The notes beneath the pieces were generated by a model. The model did not search any database. It was not told the origin of the DNA and saw only the letters and a program-made list of their open reading frames with translations. 64,000 bases of DNA from Paramesorhizobium sp049065735 (GTDB lineage Bacteria > Pseudomonadota > Alphaproteobacteria > Rhizobiales > Rhizobiaceae): contig NZ_JBAKHD010000002.1 in NCBI RefSeq assembly GCF_049065735.1, positions 434,001-498,000 on the forward strand, read 5' to 3'. Shown here piece by piece: positions 40,772-48,884 of the stretch. The translations under genes and the position numbers were made by a program. Position 1 is the stretch's first letter. Each line of letters begins with the position of its first letter.

Positions 40772-42661
40772 ATGGCAATGACCGCAAGTGCCGATGCCGG
40801 CACGCAGAAAATGACGCGGGAGGAGAAGAAAGTCATCTTCGCCTCCTCGCTCGGCACCGTTTTCGAATGGTACGATTTCTATCTCTACGGCACGCTCGCC
40901 AGTTTCATCGGCGCGGCCTTTTTCAGCCAATATCCGGAGACGACGCGAAACATCTTCGTGCTGCTCGCCTTCGCGGCGGGCTTTCTGGTGCGCCCCTTCG
41001 GCGCGCTGGTGTTCGGTCGGCTCGGTGATCTCGTCGGGCGCAAATACACCTTCCTCGTCACTATCGTCATCATGGGCGCATCGACCTTCCTGGTCGGCCT
41101 TCTGCCCGGCTCGGCGACGCTGGGCATCCTTGCGCCGACCATCCTGATCGTGCTGCGCATGCTGCAGGGCCTGGCGCTCGGCGGTGAATATGGCGGCGCA
41201 GCGACCTATGTGGCGGAACACGCGCCCGACAACCGGCGCGGCTTCTTCACCTCGTGGATCCAGACCACCGCGACGCTCGGGCTTTTCCTGTCGCTGGTCG
41301 TCATCCTGTTGATCCAGAATATGATGAGCAAGGAAGATTTCGCCGCCTGGGGCTGGCGCATTCCATTCCTCGTCTCGGTGCTGCTGCTCGGCATCTCCGT
41401 CTGGATTCGCCTGCAGATGAATGAATCGCCCGCCTTCAAGCGCATGAAGGAAGAGGGCAAAGGCTCCAAGGCACCGCTGTCTGAAGCCTTCGGCCAGTGG
41501 AAGAACGCCAAGATCGCTCTCATCGCCCTGTTCGGCCTTACCGCCGGTCAGGCCGTGGTCTGGTATTGCGGCCAGTTCTACGCGCTGTTCTTCCTGCAGA
41601 ATGTGCTGAAGGTGGAAAACGAGTCGGCCAATATCATGGTGGCCTTGTCCCTTCTTCTCGGCACCGGCTTCTTCGTCTTCTTCGGCTGGCTTTCCGACAA
41701 GATCGGCCGCAAGCCGATCATCATGGCGGGCCTGCTGCTGGCGGTGCTCACTTATTTCCCGCTGTTCAAGGCGCTGACCTATGCCGCGAACCCGGCATTG
41801 GCACAGGCCGAGCAGACGATCAAGGCGACGGTGACGGCGGCTCCCGGCGATTGCACCTTCCAGTTCAATCCGACCGGCACGTCCAAATTCACCAATTCCT
41901 GCGATATCGCCACGGCCTTCCTGTCGCGATCCTCGGTGCCTTACGAGATCGTTCCGGGCCCGGCGGGGTCGCCCGCCACGGTTAAGATCGGCGATATGAC
42001 GGTTTCGTCCTATGACGCGGCCGCGGCCGGCACAGGCGCGGCGGCTGCGGCTTCCAAGTTCGGCCACGACATGAATGTCGCGCTGCAGAAGGCCGGTTTC
42101 CCGCTGGTGCGCGATCCCGCCAAGGTACCGGATTCCAAGCTCGACGCTTTCGCCGCCGCCAATCCGGAACTGAACCTCGACGTCAATGCCGTCAGGGCCG
42201 GCGAGAAAACCACCATGCCGGCGGCGGACCTCGTCAAGAACAAGCTCCTGACCCAGGCCGAGGCGGATGCGTCGGGCGGTGCGGAACAAGCCGTCTACAC
42301 CATCCCGAATGGCGGCGCGTTCAAGATGGTCGCCGACCCCAGCGCCATCAACTGGCCGCTGACCATCGCCATCCTGACGCTGCTGGTGATCTATGTCACC
42401 ATGGTCTATGGACCCATCGCCGCGATCCTCGTGGAGATGTTCCCCACCCGCATCCGCTATACCGGCATGTCGCTGCCTTATCACATCGGCAATGGCTGGT
42501 TCGGCGGCCTGCTTCCGGCGACCGTCTTCGCCCTCAGCGCCGCCAAGGGTGATATCTATTACGGCCTCTGGTACCCGATCATCATCGCCGCGATGAGCTT
42601 CATCGTCGGGATGCTGTTCGTGCGCGATCGGAAGAACGTGGATTTGAACTCGGTGGATTGA
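40772..42661 (+). CDS. MHS-family MFS transporter with a large periplasmic insertion
   Basis: A 629-residue proton-coupled transporter of the metabolite:H+ symporter branch of the major facilitator superfamily. It has GTVFEWYDFYLYGTLASFI in span 1, GRLGDLVGRKYTFLVT in the 2-3 loop, and RMLQGLALGGEYGGAATYVAE, the MHS signature. Typical members have 420-450 residues. Here about 185 extra residues (roughly 340-524) lie between spans 9 and 10, on the periplasmic side, with two cysteines (PGDCTFQF, TNSCDIAT) able to pair and an Ala-rich linker. The start is set by GGGAGGA before 40772. The substrate is unknown; polyols, dicarboxylates and betaines are known for relatives. It ends at repeat family C. 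Confidence 0.88.
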   Translation: MAMTASADAGTQKMTREEKKVIFASSLGTVFEWYDFYLYGTLASFIGAAFFSQYPETTRNIFVLLAFAAGFLVRPFGALVFGRLGDLVGRKYTFLVTIVIMGASTFLVGLLPGSATLGILAPTILIVLRMLQGLALGGEYGGAATYVAEHAPDNRRGFFTSWIQTTATLGLFLSLVVILLIQNMMSKEDFAAWGWRIPFLVSVLLLGISVWIRLQMNESPAFKRMKEEGKGSKAPLSEAFGQWKNAKIALIALFGLTAGQAVVWYCGQFYALFFLQNVLKVENESANIMVALSLLLGTGFFVFFGWLSDKIGRKPIIMAGLLLAVLTYFPLFKALTYAANPALAQAEQTIKATVTAAPGDCTFQFNPTGTSKFTNSCDIATAFLSRSSVPYEIVPGPAGSPATVKIGDMTVSSYDAAAAGTGAAAAASKFGHDMNVALQKAGFPLVRDPAKVPDSKLDAFAAANPELNLDVNAVRAGEKTTMPAADLVKNKLLTQAEADASGGAEQAVYTIPNGGAFKMVADPSAINWPLTIAILTLLVIYVTMVYGPIAAILVEMFPTRIRYTGMSLPYHIGNGWFGGLLPATVFALSAAKGDIYYGLWYPIIIAAMSFIVGMLFVRDRKNVDLNSVD

Positions 42662-42669
42662 TTGCTCCG

Positions 42670-42822
42670 CTCAAAACCCTCCCCCTTGCGGGGAGGGTGG
42701 CCCGTAGGGCCGGGTGGGGGTGGTGACGTTCGTGCAATGTTCGTCAGCAAAAGCGCTTTCGTCACCACCCCCCTCCGCCCGCTAACGCGGGCACCTTCCC
42801 CGCATGGGGGGAAGGAGGGCGG
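42670..42822. repeat. GC-rich composite repeat family C, copy 3
   Basis: Left hairpin CCCTCCCCCTTGCGGGGAGG, GGCCCG...GGGCCGGGTGGGGGTGG, then a TGACG/CGTCA centre, ACCACCCCCCTCCGCCCGC and right hairpin CTTCCCCGCATGGGGGGAAG. It lies between the convergent MHS transporter and ada. Confidence 0.8.
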
Positions 42823-42827
42823 CAGCG

Positions 42828-43880
42828 TCACCCCCGATACTGCGCCTCGATCTCAATCAGCTTCTGTTTTCGCCACAACCCACCGCCATAGCCCGTGAGC
42901 GAGCCATCCGCGCCAATAACGCGGTGGCAGGGGATGATGATGGCGATCTGGTTGGCGCCGTTGGCTCGGGCCACTGCGCGCACGGCAAGCGGCTTTTCGA
43001 TGGCTTGCGCAATTTCGCTGTAGCTGCGCGTTTCACCCGCGCCGATCTTTTGCAATTCGCGCCATACACCTTGCGTGAATGCACTGCCATGCAGCACGAG
43101 CGGCAGGTCGAATATCGCGGACCGGCCGGCGAAGAATTCGCTCATTTGGCCCTCGACCAGATCATGCGTTGCAAAGCGGCCGATGCCGATATCGCCATGG
43201 CAGACCGCATGGAGCTTCTTCAACTCCGTCGCCAGCGCCTTGCGGTCGGCGAATTCCAGCAAATGCAGGTGTTTCTCGTCGCAAACCGCGATCATGGTGC
43301 CGAGCGGCGTTCTGATCCAATCCGCCCGCAGCAAACCATCCTTGCGTAGCGTCGCGGGCGGGAGCCCCAGAATACGGGCAAAGGCGCTACGGAAGGCTTC
43401 GGGCGATTCAAAGCCCGCATCAATCTGAGCGTCGATGACACGCCCGCCGTCGGCGAGCGCCTGAAAGCCGTGGCGCAAGCGTTCCTGCCGCGCCATTTCC
43501 AGAAAGGTCATGCCGAAATGGCGGCGGAAGCTGCGGCGGACGGTCGAGGGATCGAGGCCCATCCGCGCCACATCCTCCTCGCTCCAGCGCCGTGCCGGAT
43601 TGGCCTCCAGCGCGCCCAGAAGCTTTTTGACGGCAGGGTCCGCCTCCGCGGCGGGCTGAAGCGGATGGCATCGCTTGCAGGGCCGGAAGCCATCGGCCAG
43701 GCATTCGGCCACGGATGCGAAGAAGCGGCAATTCTCCCGCTTCGGCTTGCGTGCCGGACAAGTCAGGCGGCAGAAAATGCCGGTGGAGGTGACGCCGACA
43801 TAGGCCCGCCCCTCGTAGGAGGCATCGCGGGCAAGAAGCGCGTCGTAGAGTTTGTCTTGGTCGGGAAGTGTGAACAGCAT
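42828..43880 (-). CDS. ada: Adaptive response regulator / O6-methylguanine-DNA methyltransferase
   Basis: Bifunctional Ada protein of 350 residues: repairs O6-methylguanine and methylphosphotriesters and activates alkylation-response genes. The N-terminal zinc domain shows TGIFCRLTCPARKPKRENC and GFRPCKRCHP, with four cysteines, of which the first accepts the phosphotriester methyl. An AraC-type helix-turn-helix follows (STVRRSFRRHFGMTFLEMA), then the MGMT domain with the acceptor Cys in IIIPCHRVIGADGSLTGYGGG. A GTG six codons further up is possible, but the ATG at 43880 places the first ligand at Cys37, close to E. coli Cys38. Confidence 0.94.
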   Translation of the reverse strand: MLFTLPDQDKLYDALLARDASYEGRAYVGVTSTGIFCRLTCPARKPKRENCRFFASVAECLADGFRPCKRCHPLQPAAEADPAVKKLLGALEANPARRWSEEDVARMGLDPSTVRRSFRRHFGMTFLEMARQERLRHGFQALADGGRVIDAQIDAGFESPEAFRSAFARILGLPPATLRKDGLLRADWIRTPLGTMIAVCDEKHLHLLEFADRKALATELKKLHAVCHGDIGIGRFATHDLVEGQMSEFFAGRSAIFDLPLVLHGSAFTQGVWRELQKIGAGETRSYSEIAQAIEKPLAVRAVARANGANQIAIIIPCHRVIGADGSLTGYGGGLWRKQKLIEIEAQYRG

Positions 43881-43974
43881 GCGGCTATATTTAGCCACAT
43901 GGCAGGAAATTGCAGCCGGAAATCGGGCGGTTATTCTTTATATACAGAAAGCCCGCCAGCATACGCATGATGGG

Positions 43975-44130
43975 CTTTCCCTGGGCCCCTTCACCCTCGT
44001 GGTTCGAGGCTCATTCCGCTTCGCTTCATTCACACCTCACCATGAGGGTGAAGGGCGTCGCGCTCCGATAGCCCTCATCCTGAGGTGCGGAGTGGAGCGA
44101 AGCGGAACGAAGCCTCGAAGGACGAGGGCG
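43975..44130. repeat. Inverted repeat with CCCTCATCCTGAGGTGC-type arms, family E
   Basis: CCCTTCACCCTCGTGGTTCG, ACACCTCACCATGAGGGTGA and, inverted, CCTCATCCTGAGGTGCGG and GAAGCCTCGAAGGACGAGGG. The outer blocks (TTCGAGGC/GCCTCGAA, CCGCTTCGCTT/AAGCGGAACG) are complementary across about 100 bases. It lies between ada and leuB and looks like a known type of dispersed rhizobial palindrome. Confidence 0.7.
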
Positions 44131-44160
44131 CTTGGCAATGCCGTCGACGCAGTGGCTAAA

Positions 44161-45273
44161 TCAAACCGAAAGCGCCTTGAACTTCGCCAGAATCGCGTCG
44201 CCCATTTCCGTGGTGCCGATCTTCTTTGTCCCTTCGGTCCAGATATCGGCGGTGCGCAGGCCGTCATCAAGAACGCCCGAAATGGCAGCTTCAAGCCGGT
44301 CAGCCTCGGCAATCAGGTTGAAGGAATAGCGCAGGCACATGGCCAGCGAAGCGATCATGGCGATGGGATTGGCGACACCCTTGCCGGCGATATCGGGGGC
44401 GGAGCCATGCACCGGCTCGTAGAGCGCCTTGCGGCTGCCGGTCTTGACATCGGGTGCGCCCAGCGAGGCCGAGGGCAGCATGCCGAGCGAGCCGGTGAGC
44501 ATGGCCGCCACATCCGACAGCATGTCGCCGAAAAGATTGTCCGTGACGATGACATCGAACTGCTTCGGCCAGCGCACGAGCTGCATGCCGCCGGCGTCGG
44601 CCAGCATATGCTCGAGCTGCACGTCGGAATATTTCGCCTTGTGCGTCGCCGTCACCACCTCATTCCAGAGCACGCCCGACTTCATGACGTTGCGCTTTTC
44701 CATCGAGGTGACTTTGTTGCGGCGCGTGCGGGCCAGCTCGAAGGCGACGCCGACGATGCGCTCTATCTCGAATGTGTCATAGACCTGCGTGTCGATGCCG
44801 CGCTTCTGGCCATTGCCGAGATCGATGATCTCCTTCGGCTCGCCGAAATAGACGCCGCCGGTGAGCTCTCGAACGATGAGAATATCGAGGCCTTCGACGA
44901 CTTCGGGCTTCAGCGAGGACGAGCTCGCCAGTGCGGGGTAGCAGATCGCGGGGCGCAAGTTTGCGAACAGCTCCATGTCCTTGCGTAAGCGCAGAAGACC
45001 TGCTTCCGGGCGGACATCATAGGGCACGCCATCCCATTTCGGCCCGCCGACCGCGCCGAACAGCACGGCATCGGCGGCGAGTGCCTTCTGCATGTCCTCT
45101 TCCGAGATTGCCTTGCCACAGGCGTCATAGGCCGCGCCGCCGACCAGCCCCTCGTCGAGCTCGAAGCCCAAGCTAAAATCCTCATTGAGAGAGGCAATGA
45201 TCTTGCGGACTTCGGCCATCGCTTCCGGGCCGATCCCGTCGCCGGGGAGGAGGAGGAGTTTTCTGGATGCCAT
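44161..45273 (-). CDS. leuB: 3-isopropylmalate dehydrogenase
   Basis: Oxidatively decarboxylates 3-isopropylmalate in leucine synthesis, NAD and Mg dependent. The 370-residue protein starts MASRKLLLLPGDGIGPEAMA and includes RPEAGLLRLRKDMELFANLR (substrate arginines), RELTGGVYFGEP and the signature NLFGDMLSDVAAMLTGSLGMLPSASLG with its metal-binding aspartates. A 23-codon upstream extension in frame is not part of the fold. No leucine-rich leader peptide was found ahead of it. A repeat of family E stands downstream. Confidence 0.96.
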   Translation of the reverse strand: MASRKLLLLPGDGIGPEAMAEVRKIIASLNEDFSLGFELDEGLVGGAAYDACGKAISEEDMQKALAADAVLFGAVGGPKWDGVPYDVRPEAGLLRLRKDMELFANLRPAICYPALASSSSLKPEVVEGLDILIVRELTGGVYFGEPKEIIDLGNGQKRGIDTQVYDTFEIERIVGVAFELARTRRNKVTSMEKRNVMKSGVLWNEVVTATHKAKYSDVQLEHMLADAGGMQLVRWPKQFDVIVTDNLFGDMLSDVAAMLTGSLGMLPSASLGAPDVKTGSRKALYEPVHGSAPDIAGKGVANPIAMIASLAMCLRYSFNLIAEADRLEAAISGVLDDGLRTADIWTEGTKKIGTTEMGDAILAKFKALSV

Positions 45274-45423
45274 GATGCCACGCCTTCGCTGGAAATGATG
45301 GCCTGTGTCATAGACCAGTCGAAGGCGGCATTTCAACCGCAAGAGAGGGAATAGTGAGGGATGAGATGATGAGCAAAGAAATCGGTCTTGTCACCTTTTC
45401 CAGTCTCGTTCGCTCCCGAGACA

Positions 45424-46191
45424 TTACTCATTCAACACCCGGCTGAACGTCAGCACATCCACCGCCGCCGCGTCGGCCCGCAGCAGCGCTCGCGTTGCCG
45501 CTTTCACGGTCGCGCCGGTCGTGTAGACGTCGTCGATCAGCAGGATTTTCCGGCCCCGGACCTTGATCTCGTATTCCTGCGGGACGCGGAACGCGCCGCT
45601 CACATTGCGCTGGCGCTCAGCGGCGGGGAGGCCGACCTGCTGACGGGCGCGCTTGACGCGGCGGAGTGCTTCCGGCTCGAATGGCTTCTGGCTGAGATGG
45701 GCCAGCGCGCGGGCGAGTTCAGCCGCCTGGTTGAAGCGCCGCGACCAGAAGCGGAAGCGATGGAGCGGGACCGGTATGATGACATCGCAATCCGCGACGA
45801 GCTCGCTCCCGGTCCGCAACATCCAGCGCGCCATCCAAGGCGCGAGATTTGTCTGATCGTGATATTTGAGGCCGACGACCATTCGCTGCGGCACGCCGTC
45901 ATGCATCACCGCCGCCCGCGCTCTTCGAAACGGCGGCGGATCGGCAATGGCCTCTGCTGAAAGGAAATTATCGCCGAGGTCGTGCGAAAAAGGCGTTCCC
46001 ATTACCGCGCAATAGGGCCGCTCGATGAAGCGCAAGCGCGGCCAGCACCGCCCGCACAGGGTGGCGGGATTGGCCACCGCGCGCCCGCAACCGGCGCATT
46101 GCGCGGGAAAGAGCACGCTCGCTGTCGCCTGACCCAGCCATTTTGTGATCGCGCGCATCCCGGCAGCAGGCCTTTGCCCCTCTTCGTCCAT
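45424..46191 (-). CDS. ComF family phosphoribosyltransferase-like protein
   Basis: A 255-residue ComF protein, related to a DNA-uptake component in competent bacteria but widespread elsewhere. The N-terminal zinc ribbon has CAGCGRAVANPATLCGRCW, and the C-terminal PRTase domain has CDVIIPVPLHRFRFWSRRFNQAAELAR and the PRPP-like motif ILLIDDVYTTGATVKAATRAL. Start at 46191 is diverging from the methyltransferase gene across 78 bases. Competence cannot be inferred from this gene alone. Confidence 0.9.
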   Translation of the reverse strand: MDEEGQRPAAGMRAITKWLGQATASVLFPAQCAGCGRAVANPATLCGRCWPRLRFIERPYCAVMGTPFSHDLGDNFLSAEAIADPPPFRRARAAVMHDGVPQRMVVGLKYHDQTNLAPWMARWMLRTGSELVADCDVIIPVPLHRFRFWSRRFNQAAELARALAHLSQKPFEPEALRRVKRARQQVGLPAAERQRNVSGAFRVPQEYEIKVRGRKILLIDDVYTTGATVKAATRALLRADAAAVDVLTFSRVLNE

Positions 46192-46269
46192 TGCAATTGC
46201 CCCCGTTCGGACGCATTTAGGCTTCGCAAAGCATCATGCCGGAACAGGCAAGGAAGGAAAAGGCGATCC

Positions 46270-47154
46270 ATGCAGGAAAACGGCCTGTTCGACCGCAAGC
46301 TCATCCAGAAGCACCGCAGGCGCGCCATGGCGAAATTCGTGCCGGGCAGTGATTTTCTGCTGGCGCGGGCGGCGGATGACCTGGAAGACCGTCTGGCCAC
46401 CGTGGAGCGTAGATTTCCTGTGGCTGTCGATCTCGGGGGGCATACCGGCCTCGGCGCACAAGCCATTGAGCGCTCGGGCAAGGCCGATATGGTGCTCCGC
46501 ATCGAGCAGGACAGAAGCTTTCTGCGCACGCCCTATCCCGGCATCGTCGCCGACGACGAAGCCCTGCCGCTCGGCTACGCCAGCGCCGACCTGATCGTCT
46601 CGCTCTTGTCGCTGCAATTGACCAACGACACGCCCGGCGCGCTGTTCCAGATTCGCCATGCGCTGAAGCCGGACGGGCTATTCCTCGGCGCGATGGCGGG
46701 CGGCGGTACGCTCGGCGAATTGCGCGAAAGCCTGCTGGCGGCGGAAGCGGAACTGACCGGCGGCGCATCGCCCCGCGTCGCGCCTTTCGCTGATGTGCGC
46801 GATGTGGGCGCGCTTCTGCAGCGGGCGGGATTCGCGCTGCCCGTCACCGACGTCGAAAGCTTCACGGTGCGCTACGATCATATGTTCGCGCTGATAAGGG
46901 ATTTGCGCGCCATGGGGATGCAGAACAGCCTCGCCGGGCGCTCGCGCAAGCCGCTCACCCGCCGCTTTTTCGCCCGCGCGGCTGAGATTTATGCCGAGCG
47001 CTTCAGCGACCCCGACGGCCGTATCCGCGCCACCTTCTCATTGATCTGGATGTCCGGCTGGGCCCCGCACGCCTCGCAGCAGCAGCCTTTGAAACCCGGC
47101 TCCGCCAAGGCCTCGCTAGCTGAAGCGCTAAAAGCGGCGGAGAAAAAGTCCTAG
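46270..47154 (+). CDS. NDUFAF5-like SAM-dependent methyltransferase fold protein
   Basis: A 294-residue class I methyltransferase-fold protein matching the alphaproteobacterial relatives of NDUFAF5, the human complex I assembly factor that hydroxylates an Arg of NDUFS7. Family-like segments are LFDRKLIQKHRRRAMAKFVP at the N-terminus, VAVDLGGHTGLGAQAIERSG (the SAM site, with GGHTG), LPLGYASADLIVSLLSLQLT and FLGAMAGGGTLGELRESLL. The start follows AGGCGATCC at 46270. A hairpin overlapping its stop codon follows. An assembly-factor role is inference from the family. Confidence 0.85.
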   Translation: MQENGLFDRKLIQKHRRRAMAKFVPGSDFLLARAADDLEDRLATVERRFPVAVDLGGHTGLGAQAIERSGKADMVLRIEQDRSFLRTPYPGIVADDEALPLGYASADLIVSLLSLQLTNDTPGALFQIRHALKPDGLFLGAMAGGGTLGELRESLLAAEAELTGGASPRVAPFADVRDVGALLQRAGFALPVTDVESFTVRYDHMFALIRDLRAMGMQNSLAGRSRKPLTRRFFARAAEIYAERFSDPDGRIRATFSLIWMSGWAPHASQQQPLKPGSAKASLAEALKAAEKKS

Positions 47155-47183
47155 AGTGTGATGCCCGTGGGCATCACACTCTA
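47152..47183. terminator. Perfect hairpin overlapping the methyltransferase stop codon
   Basis: TAGAGTGTGATGCC pairs with GGCATCACACTCTA, 14 base pairs around CGTG. The first three bases are the TAG stop codon, and ACTCTTTATTTTT follows, as in a factor-independent terminator. Confidence 0.8.
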
Positions 47184-47198
47184 ACTCTTTATTTTTCC

Positions 47199-47241
47199 GC
47201 ATGATCTTCTCCGAAAAGTCTGCAACTTTTCGGGATCGTGC
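47199..47241. repeat. Dispersed repeat family A, copy 4
   Basis: GCATGATCTTCTCCGAAAAG-TCTGCAA-CTTTTCGGGATCGTGC, just after the hairpin at 47152 and next to the end of the convergent hypothetical gene. Confidence 0.75.
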
Positions 47242-47242
47242 T

Positions 47243-47569
47243 TTAGCAAGCCCCCTTCTTTGTTCCATCCTGATGAATAATACACACTGCATCCGGCGCC
47301 GGCTGGAGCACGCTTCTGCGCACCGTGTAGCCCTGCGAATTCCGGATCGAACCGGTCGCCATCGTATCGACCCCGGTGGGGAACAGCGATTGGGTCACAA
47401 CATCATTGTTGGGGCGGTTGTTGAGGACCGGCACCAGAATCAGCGCCAGCGCGATCACCGCCGAGCCGAATAGCAGCGCAACGCGCAATGCACCTGAGCG
47501 TGCTTCCGCCATAGGCTTGGAATAATAGCCGCTATAATTCTTTTTGAAGGAACGATCGTCAAAACTCAT
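47243..47569 (-). CDS. Small membrane-anchored protein of unknown function
   Basis: A 108-residue protein I cannot place in a named family. The N-terminus (MSFDDRSFKKNYSGYYSKPM) is polar and cytoplasmic, one membrane helix follows (ALRVALLFGSAVIALALILV, about residues 27-46), and a ~60-residue periplasmic tail contains VDTMATGSIRNSQGYTVRRS and ends with two cysteines (AVCIIHQDG, KKGAC) that could pair. The type II single-span layout and the 'T-G-S-I' segment recur in short rhizobial hypothetical proteins near mutT and argJ. The gene is convergent with the methyltransferase gene. Confidence 0.72.
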   Translation of the reverse strand: MSFDDRSFKKNYSGYYSKPMAEARSGALRVALLFGSAVIALALILVPVLNNRPNNDVVTQSLFPTGVDTMATGSIRNSQGYTVRRSVLQPAPDAVCIIHQDGTKKGAC

Positions 47570-47646
47570 CTGAAAACTCCGGTCCCGCCCGGTTTCAGAA
47601 TTGCCAGACCGAGGTGAAGGATCGCTTAAATCGTTGGGTTAACGCA

Positions 47647-48066
47647 TCATAAAAGGTCGATAAGGAAGGGGATAAGCGGCTCGTCTGCCGGCGGCATTGG
47701 ATAATCGCGCAGGTTCCGTGGGCGCACCCATTTAAGCTGCTGGCCTTCGAGCGGACGCGGAATGCCTTCATAACGCCGGCAGACATAAAGCGGCATCAAC
47801 AGATGGAAATTCTCATAGGCGTGGCTTGCGAAGGTGAGGGGCGCGAGGCAGGCGGGCTTGGTCACGATGCCGATCTCTTCGGCAAGCTCCCGGATCAGCG
47901 TTTCCTCCGGCGTCTCGCTCGGTTCGACCTTGCCGCCGGGAAACTCCCACAGCCCGGCGAGCGGCTTGCCCTCCGGGCGCTGCGTCAGAAGCACCCGGCC
48001 ATCGGGATCGATGAGCGCGCAGGCGGCGACGAGAAGAATGGGGCGCGTCGGGTTCTCGTCTTTCAT
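47647..48066 (-). CDS. mutT: 8-oxo-dGTP diphosphatase MutT
   Basis: Nudix hydrolase that cleanses 8-oxo-dGTP from the nucleotide pool. The 139-residue protein has the strand ILLVAACALIDPDGRVLLTQRP, the Nudix box GGKVEPSETPEETLIRELAEEIGI (about residues 44-66, complete GX5EX7REUXEEXGU) and the C-terminal LKWVRPRNLRDYPMPPADEP. Its ATG overlaps the stop of the upstream GNAT gene by 4 bases (ATGA). The GNAT-mutT-pair sits between argJ and the hypothetical gene, an arrangement common in this order. Confidence 0.92.
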   Translation of the reverse strand: MKDENPTRPILLVAACALIDPDGRVLLTQRPEGKPLAGLWEFPGGKVEPSETPEETLIRELAEEIGIVTKPACLAPLTFASHAYENFHLLMPLYVCRRYEGIPRPLEGQQLKWVRPRNLRDYPMPPADEPLIPFLIDLL

Positions 48067-48818
48067 ATATCCGGGCTTTCGCGATAGACATAGCGGTAGA
48101 TTTCCCTGAAGCCGAAGCCCTCATAGAGCGCCCGCCCGGGGGGATTGTCCGCCTCGACCTGCAGCCAGGCTGTCCTGGCGCCATTCTTGCGCGCCCATTT
48201 GAAGGCGGAGGCGACGATGGCGCGGGCATGGCCGCGGCGGCGACTTGTCTCGGCGGTGGCGACATCGAAGATACCCGCCATCGTCCCGTCCTGCACGCAA
48301 AGCGCTGTCGCAAGCGGGCGGCCCTCCTCCTCGATCACGAACATGCCTCGGTTCGGCTTGATCTCGCCGAGAACCTGCAAAAATCCCGGCTGCAGATTGC
48401 CCTCGCGGCCATGGACTCTCAGCGAGGCGTCGGCATAGCGCCCGATATCGCGCAAGGGCAGTTGGTCGATGGCTCCTTCGAGATGCATCGCCGCGAGATC
48501 CGCAATCATCACCGATATCTCGTTGCTGGACCCCCAGCCTTCTGCGTCGAGGTAGCTGATAAGCTCCGGCGGTGTCAGCGGCGTTTGCCGAAAGACCGGA
48601 CGCCGGCCATGGGTGCTCAGATGCCGCGAAGCGCGTTCGACGCGGGCGGGAATGTCGCTGATATCGGCGGGATCGAGCGGGTTGACCGAGTTGAGCCGCT
48701 TCGAGGGGAAGCCGGGTGTCACGCGGATCGCCCAGGTGCCATCATAGTGCACATTGGCTGCCGGCCAGGCGCGAAAGCCCACGGCCTCGATCTGCCGCAC
48801 AAGCGCCAGCCCCGGCAT
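48063..48818 (-). CDS. GNAT family N-acetyltransferase
   Basis: A 251-residue protein with an N-terminal half of about 120 residues lacking clear motifs and a C-terminal GNAT domain: MFVIEEEGRPLATALCVQDG, then motif A VATAETSRRRGHARAIVASAF (R-R-x-G-x-A) and AWLQVEADNPPGRALYEGFGFRE. This bipartite layout is typical of rhizobial GNAT proteins found between argJ and mutT. The substrate is unknown; its 4-base overlap with mutT indicates coupled expression, which may or may not mean a shared function. Confidence 0.88.
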   Translation of the reverse strand: MPGLALVRQIEAVGFRAWPAANVHYDGTWAIRVTPGFPSKRLNSVNPLDPADISDIPARVERASRHLSTHGRRPVFRQTPLTPPELISYLDAEGWGSSNEISVMIADLAAMHLEGAIDQLPLRDIGRYADASLRVHGREGNLQPGFLQVLGEIKPNRGMFVIEEEGRPLATALCVQDGTMAGIFDVATAETSRRRGHARAIVASAFKWARKNGARTAWLQVEADNPPGRALYEGFGFREIYRYVYRESPDI

Positions 48819-48841
48819 CAGGCGACCCCTTTAACGCAGGT

Positions 48842-48884
48842 CTTATTCCCAAAACCGGTCCCCACTTTTGGGAGACGTGCTTTA
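48842..48884. repeat. Dispersed palindrome between GNAT and argJ, family F
   Basis: CTTATTCCCAAAACCGGTCC then CCACTTTTGGGAGACGTGCTTTAG, with CCCAAAA/TTTTGGG as the inner arms. Its right end touches the argJ stop codon. The sequence type (AAAACCG...CTTTTGGG...GTGCTTTAG) is one of the short repeats of rhizobial genomes; only one copy is in this window. Confidence 0.6.

Noticed and set aside
40598..42484. Long open frame antisense to the MHS transporter
   Set aside because: No membrane or domain motifs, while the plus-strand transporter is certain.
45274..45420. Leucine leader attenuator for leuB
   Set aside because: No run of Leu codons and no terminator-like hairpin before leuB.
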